Assembly (NCBI GenBank): GCA_018659585.1
Contig: JABJMC010000006.1
Span: 1 to 64,000, forward strand
DNA from: Candidatus Peregrinibacteria bacterium
GTDB lineage: Bacteria > Patescibacteriota > Gracilibacteria > UBA1369 > UBA12473
Reading direction: 5' to 3'
Length of the DNA: 64,000 nucleotides
The notes below the pieces were generated by a model that was not told where the DNA came from, did not search any database, and saw nothing but the letters and a program-made list of their open reading frames with translations. Shown here in pieces: positions 56,754 through 64,000 of this stretch (the first letter of the stretch is position 1; the number at the start of each line of letters is the position of its first letter). Position numbers and translations under genes: made by a program.

Positions 56754-58223
56754 ATGACAGTTATTGTACCTGATCGCGGCACAGACATTATTAGTGACGA
56801 ACGTCATGCGGCTTATGAGTCTTTGATTGAACAGGAAGCATACGGCCGAATTGAGATGGTAATTCGGGAAACACGTGAAGATATTAAGTGGACTACAGAT
56901 GTAATTGCTCATGGCGAGCATTGTAAGCCTGGGCAATATGGTCAATACAAGGATATTTGGAGTATTCCAAGAAATTTAATTAGTCCCGAAAATGGATTAA
57001 GAGGATTATGGGACCGGGCTTGGAATTTGCCACCTGATAATCCTGATTTTGACGAAATGGAAGAACACCGTGGCGAAAGCTTAATTCAAATTATCACTCA
57101 ATACCGGGCTCTTTTAATGTCCCGCTTAGAATGTGTGGAAGAAATGATGCACCAGGAAAAAGTTAGAATTTTTTGGGATGGAGATATGGAAAATAACATT
57201 CGTCAGGGAGGTTCTGGAGATTGTTCCTTTTTAGCGGCTGTGGATTCCTTAAAAGGTAATTCTCTAGGACGGAGAGCTGTCACCAAAAGCATCCGCTTTA
57301 ACGAAGAAACCAATCAGTGGTATGTGAAATTCCAAGGAGACGAACAAGAAAGAGAAATGCCAATTACTCAAGCTCATTTAGATGAGATGAAACATGCTGG
57401 CAAGGCCATAGAAGAAGGGGCTTTAGGTGATCAAATTTTAGAGCGAGCTTACGCCCGTTTAGAAGATAAACGTAAAAGAAACGTATTTCACGGAGAATAT
57501 GAGGCCGTAACAGTTAGGGTTACTGACATGGCTTTTGAAGGTGGCTGGGCCCAAAATGTTTTTAATGATATTTGTGGAAAGGAGGATATTTATGCCTACC
57601 GTCATTCAGCGATGTATGCAGAAGACACCTTTAGAGCAGCTGAAGGAAGAGACGCGGTTTTTGCTAGTTCCAGCCTTGGTCCTTATGAATTAAAAGAATT
57701 AGTCTTAGCTAGTAAAATACAGTTAAAAGGGTCTGGGAATATGGAAAAAATTGAACGCTGGATTAGTAAATTAGAGGAGGGGGACACTAAGCATAGCGAA
57801 CACATTGAATACTACATCCGTGATGTAAATGGTCGTCAACACGCTTTGCACGCGGCTCATGCTTATTCAGTTAAGCAGTTTAATTCTGAAGAAGGTTGGG
57901 TAGAATTAGCTAACCCTCATGATACGTCACCTAGCCAGAGAATAAGAGTTTCTATCGAAACTTTTCAAACTATGTTCAAATTTTTGTATGAGGGTAGATT
58001 TATTAATATAAGTTTATTAAGTAGAGACGAATTCCAAGTTGATCACGCTATTCGACTTAGCGCTCCGCCTGAACATCCACAAGAACCAAAACTTCTTAAC
58101 GAAGACGGTTCAATACCGGCCCTACATCTACCACTCCCTGATCTACAAGAGGACCCTTTTGAAGCTGAGGCAACTGGTCTTCGTAAGTTGGTCGATCTTC
58201 TTGGTAGTATAATCCGACGTTAA
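56754..58223 (+). CDS. Calpain-like (family C2) cysteine protease
   Basis: A 489-residue protein. The central region holds all three parts of the calpain active site in the right order: NIRQGGSGDCSFLAAVDSL with the oxyanion Gln151 and nucleophile Cys157, LHAAHAYSV with His369, and WVELANPHDTS with Asn387. The first 140 residues are an unassigned helical region with several His/Cys; no signal peptide or Ca-binding EF hands are seen. Bacterial calpain-like proteases are known but sparse and poorly studied. The last 42 codons overlap the convergent korB gene. Confidence 0.85.
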   Translation: MTVIVPDRGTDIISDERHAAYESLIEQEAYGRIEMVIRETREDIKWTTDVIAHGEHCKPGQYGQYKDIWSIPRNLISPENGLRGLWDRAWNLPPDNPDFDEMEEHRGESLIQIITQYRALLMSRLECVEEMMHQEKVRIFWDGDMENNIRQGGSGDCSFLAAVDSLKGNSLGRRAVTKSIRFNEETNQWYVKFQGDEQEREMPITQAHLDEMKHAGKAIEEGALGDQILERAYARLEDKRKRNVFHGEYEAVTVRVTDMAFEGGWAQNVFNDICGKEDIYAYRHSAMYAEDTFRAAEGRDAVFASSSLGPYELKELVLASKIQLKGSGNMEKIERWISKLEEGDTKHSEHIEYYIRDVNGRQHALHAAHAYSVKQFNSEEGWVELANPHDTSPSQRIRVSIETFQTMFKFLYEGRFINISLLSRDEFQVDHAIRLSAPPEHPQEPKLLNEDGSIPALHLPLPDLQEDPFEAEATGLRKLVDLLGSIIRR

Positions 58224-58953
58224 TCCGGTCTTCCCATTCTTCCGCGGCTTTAAACGCCTCGACTTTGCTAGTTATATCGTGCGATTTATCTTCTTCTAAT
58301 TTGCGCACCCTTTCCTGGTACCACTGATAAGTATTTTTTTTATTAAAAGTCACACATGGCTGCAAAACATCAAGAATTGCGGTCCCTTTATGTTCTACTC
58401 CTTGTTTAATCAGCGAAGTTAAATGTTGAATATCACCGGAAAAGCCGCGCGCCACAAAAGTTGCCCCCGCGGAAACAGCAATTTTAATCGGATTAACTGG
58501 GACTTCGAGCGTCCCATGCGGTGTGGAATGTGAACAATAACCCTCGTCACTAGTCGGGGATGTTTGACCAGTTGTCAGCCCGTAAACTTGGTTGTTTTCT
58601 ACAATATAAAGAAGGTTGTGATTACGTCGCATCAGGTGTGTAAAGTGTCCCAATCCAATTCCATAACCATCTCCATCACCGCCCACAATAATTACATTTA
58701 AATCATGGTTTGCCAGCTTTACGCCACTCGCTAGCGGCGCTGGTCTCCCGTGCAAAGTGTGAAAGCCAAAAGTCTTTATCCAGTGCGGCATTTTTGAGCC
58801 ACAACCAATTCCCGAAACCACCACATAATTCTCCTGCGGGACATCCATTTGGGTCATGGCCTGTTTAATAGCCATCCAAATTCCATAATCACCACACCCC
58901 GGGCACCAGCTCGGGAAGGTATTACTTTCTAAACTTTTAAGTTCAATAGCCAT
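58096..58953 (-). CDS. korB: 2-oxoacid:ferredoxin oxidoreductase, beta subunit
   Basis: A 285-residue thiamine-diphosphate subunit: FPSWCPGCGDYGIW, GIGCGSKMPHW, HGRPAPLASGVKLAN, the TPP/Mg motif GGDGDGYGIGLGHF with NNQVYGLTTGQTSPTS, and LQPCVTFN. The cluster Cys of the OforB type are present. With the fused gamma-alpha subunit upstream it oxidatively decarboxylates 2-oxoglutarate or another 2-oxoacid, reducing ferredoxin. The last 42 or so codons overlap the calpain-like gene on the other strand; they still look family-like (YYQEDRPTYEDQL). Confidence 0.94.
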   Translation of the reverse strand: MAIELKSLESNTFPSWCPGCGDYGIWMAIKQAMTQMDVPQENYVVVSGIGCGSKMPHWIKTFGFHTLHGRPAPLASGVKLANHDLNVIIVGGDGDGYGIGLGHFTHLMRRNHNLLYIVENNQVYGLTTGQTSPTSDEGYCSHSTPHGTLEVPVNPIKIAVSAGATFVARGFSGDIQHLTSLIKQGVEHKGTAILDVLQPCVTFNKKNTYQWYQERVRKLEEDKSHDITSKVEAFKAAEEWEDRINVGLYYQEDRPTYEDQLPQLQKGPLVDQGVVDVGPVLNRLR

Positions 58954-58955
58954 AG

Positions 58956-60803
58956 TTAGAGTAAGGATTTAATTTTTTCTACAATTTCACCTGGATAGAA
59001 TGGTCGGCCATCCCATTGTAAGAATTTTTCATCAATTTCCAGCAGAGTTTCCTGGCGAATTAGTTGGCCAAGTTGAGCGTTATGATTTCCTTCAATTAAA
59101 AGAGTTTTTTTCGCTTTTTTAAGGAAAGATTTCACTTCTTCCGCTGGGAAAGGATAAAGATAAGTTGGGTGAATTAAATTAACTGTAATGCCTTGTTTTG
59201 CCAGTCGGCGCATGGCTTCTAAAACAGGCGCTTTAGTAGATCCCCAGGCCACGACCGATAATACAGCTTCATCTGGTCCGTATACATTTACCGGTGGTAA
59301 CTCGGTTTTAAGCTCCTCTATTTTGCGAAGGCGTTTAGCGTGTTGAGCCGTACGCATTTCTGGAGTTTCTTCTAAATCACCAACCTCGTTATGTTCGTAA
59401 CTATTAGATACGTAACGACCAGTTTTCATTCCTGGTAGAGTACGTGGTGAAATTCCAGAATCAGTAACTTGATAACGCGGAAAATCTTCATCAATTTTGC
59501 CAGTTTCCGCGGCAATTGGTCCGCGATCAATTTCTGTTTTCTCTCCAAAATCATCCACAGAATACAAACTTTCAGACAAATATTTATCTGACACCAATAT
59601 AACTGGTATGTGATAACGTTCCGCGTAATTAAAAGCGTGTTGAATCATTTGATAAGCCTCTTTTACATCTCCAGGAGCCATTATTAATTTGGGGAATTCA
59701 TCGTGCCCAGCATTCAAAACATATTGCAAATCACCCTGGCTGGTCCAAGTTGGCATGCCTGTTCCTGGTCCGGGACGTTGCACTTCTAACAAAACTAGCG
59801 GCACCTCGGCAATCCCAGCCATACTCAAAGCTTCGTTCATTAGCGCAAATCCACCACCAGAAGTAGCGGTCATGGCCCGTACGCCAGCGTAACTAGCCCC
59901 AATCGTATGCAAAACTGCCGAAAGTTCATCTTCGGTTTGGCGTACTACTATTCCTAATTCTTCGTCATGTTTAGCAAAAACACTCAAAGTCGAAGAAGCT
60001 GGCGTCATCGGATAAGCCGCAAAAAACTTACATCCTGCGGCCATTGCCCCATACGAAAAAGCCTGATTTCCAGATAAAAGCATGCGGGCTGGCTCTTCGG
60101 TTGGTTTAGCGTGGTGCGGGAATTTGCTTGGATCAAAGTGCTCGTTCATATAATCATAACCTGCCTTAGCCATCTTAATATTCAAATCCACGACCTTTTC
60201 ACCTTTATCTTCAAACTGATGCTTAATCAAATCATGTAAATAGTTCAAGGGATAACTAAGTAGCGCCAACGACGCCCCCAAAGCCACCATATTTCGCATC
60301 ACATCCAGCCCTTCATTCTCTTTCACAATTTTCCCAAAAGGAACCGGGAACCAAGAAACTCCATCCTTAACTTCATCCTCCAAAATTTCCAAATCCTCTG
60401 GGTCAAAAATAATCCCCCCGTTTTGAGTCACATCATCATGGTGCAAATCAAAAGTCTCGCGATTTAAACACAGCAGCAAATCAATGGTCCGAATTTGCGA
60501 ATAAAGTGGTGCCGGACTAACTCGAATGTGATAACTATTATGACCTCCTCGAATCAAAGATGGATATTCCAAATAAGCAAACACATTCAAACCTCCTCGC
60601 GTAAAACACCGTGCAAACAATTCTCCAGTCGAGTTAATTCCCGAGCCAGCTTCGCCACCCACCATCCAAGTTACGCAACGACGTTTGTTAAAATCGCAAG
60701 TTCCCTCCGGTTGTGGCTCCGGCGAAATTTCAGTATTAGCGTGACCATTTCCATTGGAAAGGACACGAGTTTGGGTCGATTTTTCTAAAACAACTTCTTT
60801 CAT
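58956..60803 (-). CDS. korA: 2-oxoacid:ferredoxin oxidoreductase, fused gamma-alpha subunit
   Basis: A 615-residue subunit. The gamma domain (about 42-235) opens with VGGEAGSGINSTGELFARCF and has YPSLIRGGHNSYHIR. The alpha pyrimidine-binding domain follows with FSYGAMAAGCKFFAAYPMTPAS, RQTEDELSAVLHTIGASYAG, TSGGGFALMNEA and RPGPGTGMPTWTSQGDL. The PMTPAS variant suggests the KorA (2-oxoglutarate) group, though pyruvate or other 2-oxoacids are possible. It is 2 bases from korB and reads after purN. Confidence 0.94.
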   Translation of the reverse strand: MKEVVLEKSTQTRVLSNGNGHANTEISPEPQPEGTCDFNKRRCVTWMVGGEAGSGINSTGELFARCFTRGGLNVFAYLEYPSLIRGGHNSYHIRVSPAPLYSQIRTIDLLLCLNRETFDLHHDDVTQNGGIIFDPEDLEILEDEVKDGVSWFPVPFGKIVKENEGLDVMRNMVALGASLALLSYPLNYLHDLIKHQFEDKGEKVVDLNIKMAKAGYDYMNEHFDPSKFPHHAKPTEEPARMLLSGNQAFSYGAMAAGCKFFAAYPMTPASSTLSVFAKHDEELGIVVRQTEDELSAVLHTIGASYAGVRAMTATSGGGFALMNEALSMAGIAEVPLVLLEVQRPGPGTGMPTWTSQGDLQYVLNAGHDEFPKLIMAPGDVKEAYQMIQHAFNYAERYHIPVILVSDKYLSESLYSVDDFGEKTEIDRGPIAAETGKIDEDFPRYQVTDSGISPRTLPGMKTGRYVSNSYEHNEVGDLEETPEMRTAQHAKRLRKIEELKTELPPVNVYGPDEAVLSVVAWGSTKAPVLEAMRRLAKQGITVNLIHPTYLYPFPAEEVKSFLKKAKKTLLIEGNHNAQLGQLIRQETLLEIDEKFLQWDGRPFYPGEIVEKIKSLL

Positions 60804-60827
60804 GGGGTGCTAATTATAACTTAAGTT

Positions 60828-61439
60828 TTATTCTTCGTCGATTACCACTTTTCCGTGTTGAATCCAGCGAATAACTTCTGGATACCATTTCATTTCTAAT
60901 GATTGAACCTTAGCGTTAAGATGATCTGGAGTGTCACCAGGTTCAATTTCGGTTTCTGCTTGGTGGATGATCGGTCCCTCATCACATTTTTCGGTTACAA
61001 AATGAATAGTCATGCCGGTTTTTTTATCACCGCTTTCAAGTACTGCTTCGTGCACATTTGCCCCAAAATAACCAGGCCCGCCAAATTTAGGAAGTAGAGC
61101 GGGGTGCACGTTAATAATTTTCCACTTAAAGTGTTGCACAAACTCATCACTCAAAATCCGCATATAACCCACCAAAACAATCAAATCCACTTGTTTTTCG
61201 TCGAGAACAGCGGCTAATTCTTGGTCAAATTCCTCCCTAGATTTCCCCTTAGGATTCACAAAAACCGTATCAAAACCTTGCTCCTTAGCACGCTTAAGCG
61301 CATAACAATTTTTCTTATTCGAAGCCACCACTGCTAACTCCACTCCGGGCATTTTTTTAGCTTCAATTTCATTAATAATAGCCTGCAAGTCAGTGCCATT
61401 GGTGGATGCAAGAACCGCAATGCGAAATGTTTTTTTCAT
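60828..61439 (-). CDS. purN: Phosphoribosylglycinamide formyltransferase 1
   Basis: A 203-residue 10-formyl-THF-dependent GAR transformylase. The catalytic Asn-His-Asp set is visible in KIINVHPALLPKFGG and IHFVTEKCDEGPIIHQ, with VLASTNGTDLQAII at the phosphate site (family form GSGSNLQAI). It shows that folate one-carbon units serve early purine synthesis, which bears on the purH/purP redundancy. First gene of the purN-korAB run. Confidence 0.93.
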   Translation of the reverse strand: MKKTFRIAVLASTNGTDLQAIINEIEAKKMPGVELAVVASNKKNCYALKRAKEQGFDTVFVNPKGKSREEFDQELAAVLDEKQVDLIVLVGYMRILSDEFVQHFKWKIINVHPALLPKFGGPGYFGANVHEAVLESGDKKTGMTIHFVTEKCDEGPIIHQAETEIEPGDTPDHLNAKVQSLEMKWYPEVIRWIQHGKVVIDEE

Positions 61440-61448
61440 CGTATTTAA

Positions 61449-61477
61449 AACATAGCATCCAAATTAAAAGCCTTCAA
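61449..61477 (-). promoter_or_regulatory. Promoter of purN-korAB
   Basis: On the minus strand TTGAAG (61477-61472), a 17-base spacer and TATGTT (61454-61449), very close to the purN ATG at 61439, implying a leader of only a few bases. Confidence 0.55.
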
Positions 61478-61496
61478 ATCATCTCTTTATAAGGGG

Positions 61497-61525
61497 TTGA
61501 CATATCTTTAAATAAAGGCAAGAAT
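61497..61525 (+). promoter_or_regulatory. Promoter of the tandem exported-paralogue cluster
   Basis: A perfect TTGACA (61497-61502), a 17-base spacer and AAGAAT (61520-61525), about 27 bases before the ATG at 61552. The TAAATAAAGGCA...AATAAGG surroundings match the calpain-gene promoter at 56702. Confidence 0.65.
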
Positions 61526-61551
61526 AAGGCAACGATTTTTTAAAAAATAGC

Positions 61552-62304
61552 ATGTTATCTACTCCAGGTCCCCACGAATCTCAATCATCATTAAGCCCAA
61601 CTCCTCAATCTAATAATTTAGGGCGCGCTGGGTTAGGCTTGTTGGCTATTATGAAATTAACTCAATTTGGCTGTGGGGATGTCCAGGCTCAAGAAATTCC
61701 TCCGCCAGTACCTACCAGCCCCCCGGTTGCAGCCGCGGCTGATGGCGAGGGGAGCACTCCAGATCCCTGGGCTGATGATTTCCCGCATGATTTGACTATT
61801 TGTGATTATGAGCAAATTCGTAGTGGAGAAACTTCTTCCGAAGCTTTGCGCGTAGATCAAGTAATGTTTCCTGACTCAGGAGGAGAAACGCAAAGAGATA
61901 GAGTATGGTGGGATTTTAACGGAGATGGTAACCCAGATTGTCGCACCCACGTTACTTATTCAAGAATGACTGGGATGGCCGGCCTTCTCCCTGATGGATC
62001 AAGATTTCTTGAAACTCATTATACTGAGAATTGGGAAGATGGACCCTTAGTAGATGTTTGGGAGCACAACTTTTTAGATTCAGGTTCTCGAATAGGGAAG
62101 CGTTTAATTGATGCCAATCGTGATGGAGAAACTTTTCGGGTAGAAGTGTTAGTAGATGGGATGCTAGTTGGAGTAAGTGAAAGAGAAGATTTAACTATCG
62201 ATGAAGTTGAAGCCTATGTTAGAAGTAGAGGCTCTGCTATAAATGGATTAGTTCAACCATCTGAAGACCCTTATATTCCCACCCCAGGCTACCCCGGAAT
62301 ATAA
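61552..62304 (+). CDS. Exported protein with EF-hand-like loop, paralogue 1 of 3
   Basis: A 250-residue protein. A Ser/Pro-rich start is followed by a hydrophobic segment (about 24-40) ending FGC, which could be an atypical lipobox at Cys41. A Pro-rich spacer and a domain with WWDFNGDGNPDCRTHVTY and LIDANRDGETFRVEVLVDG follow. The DxNxDG loops are like dockerin, EF-hand or thrombospondin-3 Ca-binding loops. The same order recurs in the next gene and partly in the third, so this is a tandem family. Function unknown. Confidence 0.75.
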   Translation: MLSTPGPHESQSSLSPTPQSNNLGRAGLGLLAIMKLTQFGCGDVQAQEIPPPVPTSPPVAAAADGEGSTPDPWADDFPHDLTICDYEQIRSGETSSEALRVDQVMFPDSGGETQRDRVWWDFNGDGNPDCRTHVTYSRMTGMAGLLPDGSRFLETHYTENWEDGPLVDVWEHNFLDSGSRIGKRLIDANRDGETFRVEVLVDGMLVGVSEREDLTIDEVEAYVRSRGSAINGLVQPSEDPYIPTPGYPGI

Positions 62305-62324
62305 TTTAAACACACACAATTCAC

Positions 62325-63020
62325 ATGCCAATAAATATTGCACCCCAGCAAAGCGGGGTTAGTATGCCTAAAACTGGAAAATCACCAGAGGCGATTTTAA
62401 GAATAGCCGCTCCTTTAGTTTTTGCTGCCATAGCCAGTACGCAAGTGGCTTGTGATAAATGGTTTGAATCACGTGAAAGAAGGCCTAGTACGCCTTTTGT
62501 TGAGGCCCCACTCCCAGCTTCGGCTTTAGAACTTGCAGAGCCTCCTGCAAATTCAACCACTACAGGCTCAAGTCCTTTGCCTTTTTGCGAATCACCGAGA
62601 AAACAACGAAATTGCGGTACCTTTATACAAGCTAGTAATCCAGCTGGAGAAATAAGAGAAGATAGTTGGTGTGACACTAATAATGATGGAGAGCCAGATT
62701 GTAAAACTAGTGTTACTCATTATCCGGCAACTTTTCATCAAACAATAGATTTATCTACTGGTGGAATAACAACTTTTTATTCCGAAACCTCAGCCTGGGA
62801 ACAAGGCGAAAAAATAACCGTTACCACTCAAGTACCCTCTGATGGATTAGCTATGACTTTAATTCTGATAGATGAAAACCAAGATGATCTTACCTTTGGA
62901 GCCAGAGTTTTAGTTGATGGGATAGAAGTCGCTAGAACTGACCGTAATAACTTAAATCAATTGGACTTACACGAATTTATTGAAAAAAGTTTAGGTCCTA
63001 GTGATTACCAATCTCCTTAA
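62325..63020 (+). CDS. Exported protein with EF-hand-like loop, paralogue 2 of 3
   Basis: A 231-residue protein with a basic start, a hydrophobic segment (about 24-42) ending STQVACDKW (possible lipobox Cys) and a Pro/Ala/Ser spacer. The paralogous domain follows: SWCDTNNDGEPDCKTSVTHY, then LIDENQDDLTFGARVLVDGIEVARTDR, aligning with paralogue 1. Starts 20 bases after it. The third gene begins in the same reading frame after the TAA. Confidence 0.75.
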   Translation: MPINIAPQQSGVSMPKTGKSPEAILRIAAPLVFAAIASTQVACDKWFESRERRPSTPFVEAPLPASALELAEPPANSTTTGSSPLPFCESPRKQRNCGTFIQASNPAGEIREDSWCDTNNDGEPDCKTSVTHYPATFHQTIDLSTGGITTFYSETSAWEQGEKITVTTQVPSDGLAMTLILIDENQDDLTFGARVLVDGIEVARTDRNNLNQLDLHEFIEKSLGPSDYQSP

Positions 63021-63056
63021 TCAAAATTAATTATCAAAGCACCACAACCTTTATTA

Positions 63057-63737
63057 ATGGCCACCCTTAGTGCAGCTATTGGATGTCATCACCCCGTGGA
63101 CTTGGAGAACCCTCTGGCCGACGAACCCCAAGATGTAAATACCCACATCCGCGCCAGATTAGATGAGCTGCCACTTTGTCCACCAGAAGAAGGCGATGAT
63201 TTATATCTCCAGCAGGCTCAAGTTTCTATTCCTTATCCAATGGATGAATCAACCAATTGGGAAGCTTATCCCGAGGTTGAGTATTTTGTTTACAACAATG
63301 CTGATACTGGTGAGGAATGCACAACTAAAACAACTTTCACTCGTCCAGTTATGTCTACCTATTTATTACCTAATGAAATTATTACGACTTGGGAGTATGA
63401 CGCGGTTTACTCAGGCTTAGGGGATTCTACGCGAGGGACTCACCTAGAAGTGCTTATAGAATCAGTTCTGCCAATTAAAACTAGAGTGAAGGTAACGGCT
63501 TTTGATAATGATGGTGATGGTGATGCCGATAAATTAATGGTTACTGGAGATCACACTCTTAAGCTTCCTTCCCTAGAGCTTATCCCTCCAGATGGTTATT
63601 CAACGCATCAAGCAGTTTTGGAGTGGCTTTTGGAGAATATGGAACCAGAAGAACTTGAACCCTCAACCCCAATTTGGCCTGATAGTGCTCCTTTGGAGCC
63701 AGATTTAGATGATAGAAACAGAAGAACGGAAGTGTGA
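63057..63737 (+). CDS. Exported protein with EF-hand-like loop, paralogue 3 of 3
   Basis: A 226-residue protein with VEYFVYNNADTGEECTTKTTFTR and TAFDNDGDGDADKLMV in the positions of the Ca-loop-like motifs of the two upstream genes, but shuffled and weaker. From the ATG at 63057 the N-terminus MATLSAAIGC is too short for a signal peptide. The 12 in-frame codons directly before it (from the upstream TAA) would add a Lys and more hydrophobic residues, giving a normal lipoprotein signal if a non-ATG start such as ATT at 63030 were used. Confidence 0.7.
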   Translation: MATLSAAIGCHHPVDLENPLADEPQDVNTHIRARLDELPLCPPEEGDDLYLQQAQVSIPYPMDESTNWEAYPEVEYFVYNNADTGEECTTKTTFTRPVMSTYLLPNEIITTWEYDAVYSGLGDSTRGTHLEVLIESVLPIKTRVKVTAFDNDGDGDADKLMVTGDHTLKLPSLELIPPDGYSTHQAVLEWLLENMEPEELEPSTPIWPDSAPLEPDLDDRNRRTEV

Positions 63738-64000
63738 ACTTTCAGGTTAAATATCTGACGTAAAAAACAACCCTTAATTCGCGCTAGGGGAATAATTTGA
63801 CGATTCTCCAATGTGAGGATACAATTTTATGATTTCAACAAATAAGAAATCAAAAATAAAAACAAAAACAAACTTCTTTAAACGCTTGCTCTTTAAAAAC
63901 TCTTGGCCCTCTTTCCCTCCTTCACTTCATATTACATATTGAAAACTTGAGGAGGACGCAAAGAACGGCCTTCCTCCAACCTCTAGGAAACGGGTAAATC
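63738..64000 (+). other. Right-edge gene-poor stretch with a promoter
   Basis: TTGACG (63797-63802), 17 bases, TACAAT (63820-63825) makes a good promoter with start near 63832. The only ORF nearby is 37 codons from an ATG at 63829, which would precede the transcription start, so I do not call it. Past 63950 a GC-richer segment can fold GAGGAGG with CCTCC. The transcript may be a structured RNA or a long leader continuing beyond the window; I recognise no RNA family. Confidence 0.45.

Noticed and set aside
63829-63942. 37-codon ORF from ATG 63829
   Set aside because: The promoter's predicted start lies after the ATG, and the product is a short basic chance-like sequence.
1-64000. Recoded TGA (glycine), as in Gracilibacteria and Absconditabacteria
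   Set aside because: Complete genes such as murG, the GT4, the nucleotidyltransferase at 51651 and the orphan at 55821 end at TGA in the expected place, and conserved proteins need no TGA readthrough.
63950-64000. Start of RNase P RNA, tmRNA or a group I intron at the right edge
   Set aside because: A few bases (GGAAACGGGTAAATC) faintly recall such RNAs, but no diagnostic core such as GAGGAAAGTCC is present and the sequence ends.
1-64000. tRNA genes in the gaps
   Set aside because: No gap shows a GTTCGA-type T-loop with matching acceptor arms; most gaps are too short or filled by promoters and hairpins.

Overview
This 64 kb window is dense, AT-rich bacterial DNA with 66 supportable protein genes, no rRNA or tRNA gene that I can find, and intergenic gaps under about 270 bases. 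The gene content suggests a member of the Candidate Phyla Radiation (Patescibacteria). Families common in those genomes are present (DUF4012, a DUF3352-like protein, a DUF5652-like protein, LemA/HtpX, many small orphan membrane proteins, a short AlaRS), alongside a peptidoglycan cell wall. TGA ends many genes, so this is not a TGA=glycine lineage. Proline, purine, shikimate, glutamine and 2-oxoacid ferredoxin enzymes make it metabolically richer than the most reduced CPR groups. A Peregrinibacteria-like lineage is my guess, not a proof.

Layout. 1-1087: a secreted protein with a very long Glu/Val repeat tail, cut by the window edge. 1235-8653: a cell-surface polysaccharide block holding a decaprenyl-phosphate phosphoribosyltransferase-like enzyme, SDR epimerase, small flippase-like protein, HAD phosphatase, GT2, polyprenyl glycosylphosphotransferase and O-antigen ligase with TPRs. 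8650-14013 (minus): proC, a YqhQ-like protein, a NAD(P)H-hydrate dehydratase, proA and an MscS channel. 14105-17375: an orphan small gene, slipin, aroE, a membrane protein and lspA. 17432-25624: ftsW-murG, a GT4, a membrane/PH-domain/LemA operon, miaB and two related small membrane proteins. 25621-32384: alaS, an alpha/beta-hydrolase-like protein, and a DUF3352-like/DUF4012 pair.

32554-40695: glutamine synthetase divergent from a TrmB-like regulator, mutL, a dihydroorotate dehydrogenase-ferredoxin fusion, a LysM-M23 peptidase and yidD. 40707-50005: purH, a Fic protein, uppP, lemA-htpX, a Cys-cluster protein and two archaeal-type purP genes flanking an HD hydrolase. 50028-58223: DUF5652-like, an orphan, a sugar nucleotidyltransferase, GT2, a lipoprotein, a 2Fe-2S ferredoxin, a DJ-1/PfpI protein, two orphans and a calpain-like cysteine protease. 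58096-61439 (minus): 2-oxoacid:ferredoxin oxidoreductase and purN. 61552-63737: three tandem exported paralogues with Ca-loop-like motifs.

The strongest unexplained signals are these. (1) Two related GC-rich, multi-hairpin palindromic elements share loops and show compensatory stem changes; one lies in frame inside a glycosyltransferase gene (4504-4661) and one is intergenic (54723-54871). (2) A four-gene module could make and flip a polyprenyl-phosphate pentose. (3) Both the folate-type and the formate/ATP-type AICAR formylation enzymes appear to be encoded. (4) A bacterial calpain-like protease has a 3' end that overlaps korB by 128 nt. (5) Operator-like inverted repeats lie in the trmB/glnA and DHODH/orphan divergent intervals.
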